NCBI GenBank assembly: GCA_013398615.1 | Contig: VZSR01003807.1 | Span: 40,075,517 to 40,139,516, forward strand | DNA length: 64,000 nt | Direction of reading: 5' to 3' | From: Brachypodius melanocephalos | Lineage: Eukaryota > Chordata > Aves > Passeriformes > Pycnonotidae | In this document: piece by piece, positions 59,629-64,000 of the stretch | Layout of the letters: every line of letters begins with the position of its first letter | How positions within the stretch are numbered: the stretch's first letter is position 1 | Position numbers and translations under genes: made by a program | The notes under the pieces: generated by a model | What the model saw: the letters and a program-made list of their open reading frames with translations, nothing else | Databases searched by the model: none | What the model was told of the DNA's origin: nothing

Positions 59629-62600
59629 CATATACTTACAAATAATATATATACATATAAATATATAGATGTAAGTTCTTCTGGGTTTTGTCTTTGCAAA
59701 GTGAAACATTAGAATGTGGATACACAAAATGACAGGAAAGCCTTGTGTGTGTGCATATTTCCTGCTGTTTCCTTACATAACAGTGATTTTCTATCAGGAA
59801 CATGTTTGCAGATGCCTTAGTCCAGGCTGGTTTCATTTTTGCTATAAAGTGCAACCCTAAATGTTTGTTCTAAAACCTTTCCCACCTTACCAGCAGAGCA
59901 CTGTACTACAGGCTGTGCCATCACAGCAGACATTTTATTTGTGATCGAATTAGAATCTGGGTCTTGGGATTTGAAAGACAAACGCATTAATCCCCTGAAA
60001 GATTCAGTCAATCTCTGTCAATTCTAATCAGGTAAAGGCATTGGTCTTTTTGCTTCACAGCAGCTGGAGGGATTTTTTTTTTTTAATTCAGGGAGCTGGC
60101 CTTTTTTATTTCAAGCTTATTTCATCTATGAGGTAAAAATATCCCTATTCTGTGTGAAATACTATGATTGAATGCACTCATATGTCCCCTTAAGCTATCA
60201 CAGTTCTCTGTAATTTGCAGAAATCTTTTGTGGTCATCAGCACCAGCCAGTAAGTAGGACACAAAATTATGATGGTTTTGCTAGAAGAGGTTGGGGGATG
60301 GGAGGGAGGAAGGTGTTGGAGTAGCTTGGAATGTTTGTCACTTGAGCAGATGACTTAAGAGAGTGAATTTATCTTGGTTTGAAAGAGAGCCTCTGAAAGG
60401 AAGTTTGGAACAAAGGTCTGCATTTTACTGGGTTTTCTGTGTAGAACATGGATGAGCATTTCAGGTAAACTGAAATGAAATTGGTTTTATAATACCTTCT
60501 GTGCAATAAGAATGATACATGGAGTTGACTTAGGATGCAACAAGTTGCTTTGCATTATCCAGGAGAGATCCTGTGATGAAAAAGTTCTGGGATTAATAAT
60601 ATTAATCATATTTTCTGATGCCACAGGACTAGTTAAAAATAATCATATGCAGAGGCTCCTATATGCCCTCAAAATAAACATAAGGTGGTGTTTGTAGTTA
60701 GCACAGTAGAATAGACTCTTCTACTGTTCTGGCCAGGATGTACTCCAGAACTGGATTGCCTACTGTGTTCCCTCTCATAGAAGAATTTCGTGTTTGATGT
60801 GTAATTAGGAGAGGTCAGGCCCCCAAAATGGCAATGTTAGATTCCCTGGGCAGTGTGTTACAAGATTTGTATCAGTAATACAAATAAAATACTGTAAATA
60901 CTTCAAGACTTCTCTGAGATGTGGTGGCTCACTGTCCAAAAACCCTTTGCAGAGGGAAGGTAACAGGCTGAAACCATGGCATGGAAGAGTAATGGCAGCT
61001 TCTCACATGCTCTTATGCAGCTGTCAGAGTTAATGAAATTTATCTCTTGGTTTTCTCCAGTGAAGTTCTTTGATTTGTAGTATTTGTGGAAAGTAGGTGG
61101 AAGAATTGTTTACAGTGCTGATGAGGTGTGAGGCAAAGCCTACTTGCAGCTGGGTTTTAGTATAAGTTATCCCTTTGTCTTTCCTTTCACCCTCTAGAGA
61201 ATCTTCATTCTTTCATCTAGAAGTCTAGAAATCTTTGTCTCCTGACACAAAAAGAAATCTGGAATAAGTAATGGCTTCCTGTTTTCAGCAGTGAGTGGTA
61301 ACATTCATCTCCTGGCTAAAATTCAAACCTTTCTCTTTCACATTTCTTTTGTGTATTGTAACTTTAGTGTGTAAGATACCATGAAACACTGTGTTAGAAA
61401 ATAGATTCTCTAATGTGTCTTTTCCTCTTTATCCTCTTTATATTGCTTGTTGCAAGAAACCTGGGAAAGCAACTGTGTCTCTTGCCTCACCTCCTCTTTA
61501 ACTCTTTGTACAGTACAGTGAAGGGAGATCTGGATTTGGTTAAAGCATGTCACTCGTTGACTATTCCCAGAGCCGTCTCTTAACTGACATCTTTCTTCTT
61601 CTTTCCTGATGAGTCCTTGCTTATTATTTGGTACCAGGCAGATGATGAGCTTCTCTTTTTGTGTTATCTTTCCCTTTTTTGAATTCAGATTGGTAGAGCA
61701 GTCGCTAAAGGCAAGAAAGAACTAAAGTGTAAAGGATATAAGAGTGTAATAATTGCAATGCGGTAGTGATTTCAACTTTAGTAGGTTGTACTCTGTGTGG
61801 TTTCAGAAGCTTGCTGAAGAGTTAAGTGGTAACTGTCCTCTCTCACTTTGTTCAGGTCCTCTTTTATTGCTTGTGTTTCTACAGCTGATCTATCTGATTT
61901 TTTTACACTCCTTCCTGTAGTCCTTGCTCTATTTTGCCCTTGGCTTCTTTTGGTGGCTGTATCCCATCATTCTGGCAGCATCAGTGTCCTTTTTTGAAGT
62001 TACCATGCATGAGGATGCATGGATTTTCTCTTCTAGTATTAACAACTGTAATGGAAGCAGGCTTCTCTTTCTTCTTTTCCATTTCTTTTTAGGCCTCCTA
62101 GCATCTCGGAATGTGCAGCTCAATTATTGTTAAATCATCTGGAAGTACAAAGAATCTGTTCTGCATGCTCTTTCCCTAGATCACAGTACTTGTTGTTTAT
62201 TAGAAATAGAGGGCCTCATGAAATTTGTTCCTAAAATTAGGTTCTAATTTATGGCCTGAAATACAACAAAGCAAACAAGAGAGAAGTGTAGTAGAAGTAA
62301 CAACAGCACTGTTCCGTACTTTCCTCATTTTCTTGATAAGAAGGGTTTTCTAACTTGCTGTTTGTGTGCTTGGGATCAGGAATTAATTTATCGTATAGAT
62401 TTTTCACGGTCTGTGATTTACAGTTCTCAAAAAGGAAGTGCTCCTCTAGGTAGATCTCTGGGCAGCTGCATTTGTGAGTTTGCCCACATTTGACTGAAGG
62501 CAGGGTTTGAGATGGTTGAGCTTCCCCAGGAGCCCTGTGATGAGATTTCCATGTGAACTGTAACTGGCCTAAGCATCTGGAACATAACCCAGGTAGTATC

Positions 62601-63522
62601 AGAGCTGTGCAGTATCTGAAGTTCTGTTCAGTTACCCTTTATCTCTTGCTACAATTTGATATTAACCTGCAGGGCAGGGGGGGACATGTGACAATACTGG
62701 CAGTTAGTAAGGAGGTGTCACTGCAGTCTGGCTTCCCTCCTCTAGCAGAGCTATCTTCTCATCTTAGATGTCACTGGTTCATCAGGTTAAGACTGGTTTT
62801 TTTCATACTGTTCCAGAACTTAATATAGCATATTCTCAGCTCTGAAATATGTGTAATGTATGGGTGCTGTGGGTGACTGAAGAAGACTATAAATAAAACC
62901 TTTATTTCTCATATGGGAGCACAGGTTAACTGGAACCATCGCTTTAGAACTTTTATTTGGTTGTTTTCTGGTAACATGGTTAGTACTGTCTCTGAAACAT
63001 GAGACTGACCTACATCAAATAGCAAAGGTTGTATCATCATACAACCTATATAAAATTGATAGGACACTTTCTAGTGCCTAATTTTAAATGAATAAAAGCT
63101 ATGAGTTTTATCAGTATTTTCCCAAATTTGTCTATCTTTCATTTGCAGTGATGTTGAATATTTGGTTATACTGCCACTGCACTCACTATTCATCATAAGC
63201 AAAATTTGTTTGGGGTGCTTAGTGGGTTGATTTGTGTTTGGGCTCATGTGATTGTTTGCTTTATTGTTTTGGATTGTAAAACTGGACAATAGAGCTTGAA
63301 TGACATAACGAATCTCTCTGTGAGGTAATGTGATATAGTGGGGTTTTTTTAAAAGCTATTTTCTTTAACCTTCCTAGAAAGAATGAGTGCATTGTGTTTC
63401 TACTGTCTGATGCAGCTATTCCAGGAGAAAATAATACTTAACAAATTCAATGCTTAAAGTGGTGATGGAATATATTTTATTCAGACCTTGTTGACTTCTT
63501 CTATTTGCTCCATTTTCCCCAG
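57823..63522 (+). other. ELOVL4 intron 1, 3' part
   Basis: Ordinary intronic sequence up to the exon 2 acceptor. Contains a perfect 19-bp direct repeat (59483-59501 and 59515-59533) and a (TA)n tract. The open frames at 61924-62133 and 62553-62828 are unrecognised and probably chance. Confidence 0.6.
59590..59668. repeat. (TA)n microsatellite
   Basis: About 17 uninterrupted TA units (59590-59624), then imperfect AT-rich continuation. Confidence 0.95.
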
Positions 63523-63710
63523 ACAAACGTGTTGATGATTGGCCCTTGATGCAGTCTCCATTTCCAACACTGACTATAAGCACTATTTATCTCCTCACTG
63601 TCTGGCTGGGCCCCAAATGGATGAAGACGAGAGAGCCCTTCCAGTTACGTTTCCTGTTGGTTATTTACAACTTTGGGATGGTTCTGCTCAACTTCTTCAT
63701 TTTCAAAGAG
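63523..63710 (+). CDS. ELOVL4: ELOVL4 coding exon 2, first membrane segments
   Basis: This 188-nt exon follows acceptor ttttccccag and ends at donor AAAGAG|gtgtgt (63711). The leftover G of exon 1 plus AC gives Asp, and the frame continues as DKRVDDWPLMQSP, then TISTIYLLTVWLGPKWM (first membrane segment) and YNFGMVLLNFFIFKE (start of the second). Exons 1 and 2 together make exactly 96 codons, and 188 nt equals the exon-2 size I recall for human ELOVL4. The conserved GPKWM and YNFGMV blocks are typical of the ELOVL family and the flanks are specific to ELOVL4. The open frame that runs on to 63848 is intronic. Confidence 0.96.
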
Positions 63711-64000
63711 GTGTGTATGCCCTTTTGCAAGGGGGAATGCTTACTGAGGTTTGAGGATGTCGAAATGAAAATGATGTTGTATTCTTTATGTCTGTTGAGA
63801 GTGAATGTTTTGCACAGATTTTTAAAGATGAGTTTACCTTTGAGGTGAGTAGTAGTTTCTGTTTGAGAATAATTGCAGTAAATGAGTCTGTAGAGAGAAT
63901 TTGTGTTTGAAGTATTCCAAGTTCTTCTTAGATTTATGTTAATCTAAATACTGGAGAGAATAAAATCTGTAGATTTAACCCCTGTAACTGCTATTTTTTT
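63711..64000 (+). other. ELOVL4 intron 2 (partial)
   Basis: Sequence after the exon 2 donor; the next exon is not in the window. Confidence 0.85.

Noticed and set aside
63711..63848. Extension of ELOVL4 exon 2 to the end of the open frame
   Set aside because: A good donor at 63711 and the expected 188-nt exon size end the exon there.
1..64000. CRISPR arrays, bacterial operons, tRNA or rRNA genes
   Set aside because: None seen; the sequence is vertebrate, and I found no cloverleaf or regular repeat-spacer structure.

Overview
The window is vertebrate nuclear DNA, almost certainly from a bird. Two CpG-island promoters, long introns and spliced exons with GT/AG boundaries show a vertebrate. 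CR1 retrotransposon 3' ends scattered on both strands and avian-type endogenous retrovirus LTRs point to a bird. I cannot name the species. One 100-base N gap (27516-27615) shows this is a scaffolded assembly.

There are two real protein-coding genes, arranged head to head, and both run out of the window. On the minus strand, the 5' part of TTK (MPS1 spindle-checkpoint kinase) occupies about 1-9650: a CpG-island promoter and non-coding exon 1, then coding exons 2, 3 and 4 (5739-5883, 5264-5489, 1041-1147). These encode the N-terminus and the start of the TPR domain. On the plus strand, the 5' part of ELOVL4 (very-long-chain fatty-acid elongase) starts in a CpG island at about 43.86-44.8 kb. 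Exon 1 coding sequence is 44326-44425 and, after a 19.1-kb intron, exon 2 is 63523-63710. The reading frame is continuous across every junction I could test. As far as I recall, divergent TTK-ELOVL4 order is also found on human chromosome 6. The two genes are unrelated in function (mitotic checkpoint versus membrane lipid synthesis), and I see no sign of joint regulation across the roughly 34 kb between their promoters.

The 9.8-43.8 kb intergenic region has no gene I can support. It holds a broken endogenous retrovirus (LTR 12554-13121, primer-binding-site-like sequence, decayed gag-like and pol-like segments to about 15760), a CR1 nested inside another CR1 (15.77-16.64 kb), several old minus-oriented CR1 copies, a 37-bp AT-rich minisatellite (36904-37050), and long AT-rich unique sequence. 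ELOVL4 intron 1 holds five short plus-oriented CR1 3' ends, one of which splits an older LTR at 52.1-53.2 kb, plus simple repeats.

I found no new biological system. The points most worth checking are the cell-cycle promoter layout of TTK (three CCAAT boxes followed by a CHR-like element), a complementary GCA/CTG repeat pair that could form a stem just before the ELOVL4 start codon, a 63-bp direct repeat inside the retrovirus, and the strand bias of CR1 insertions between the intergenic and intronic compartments.
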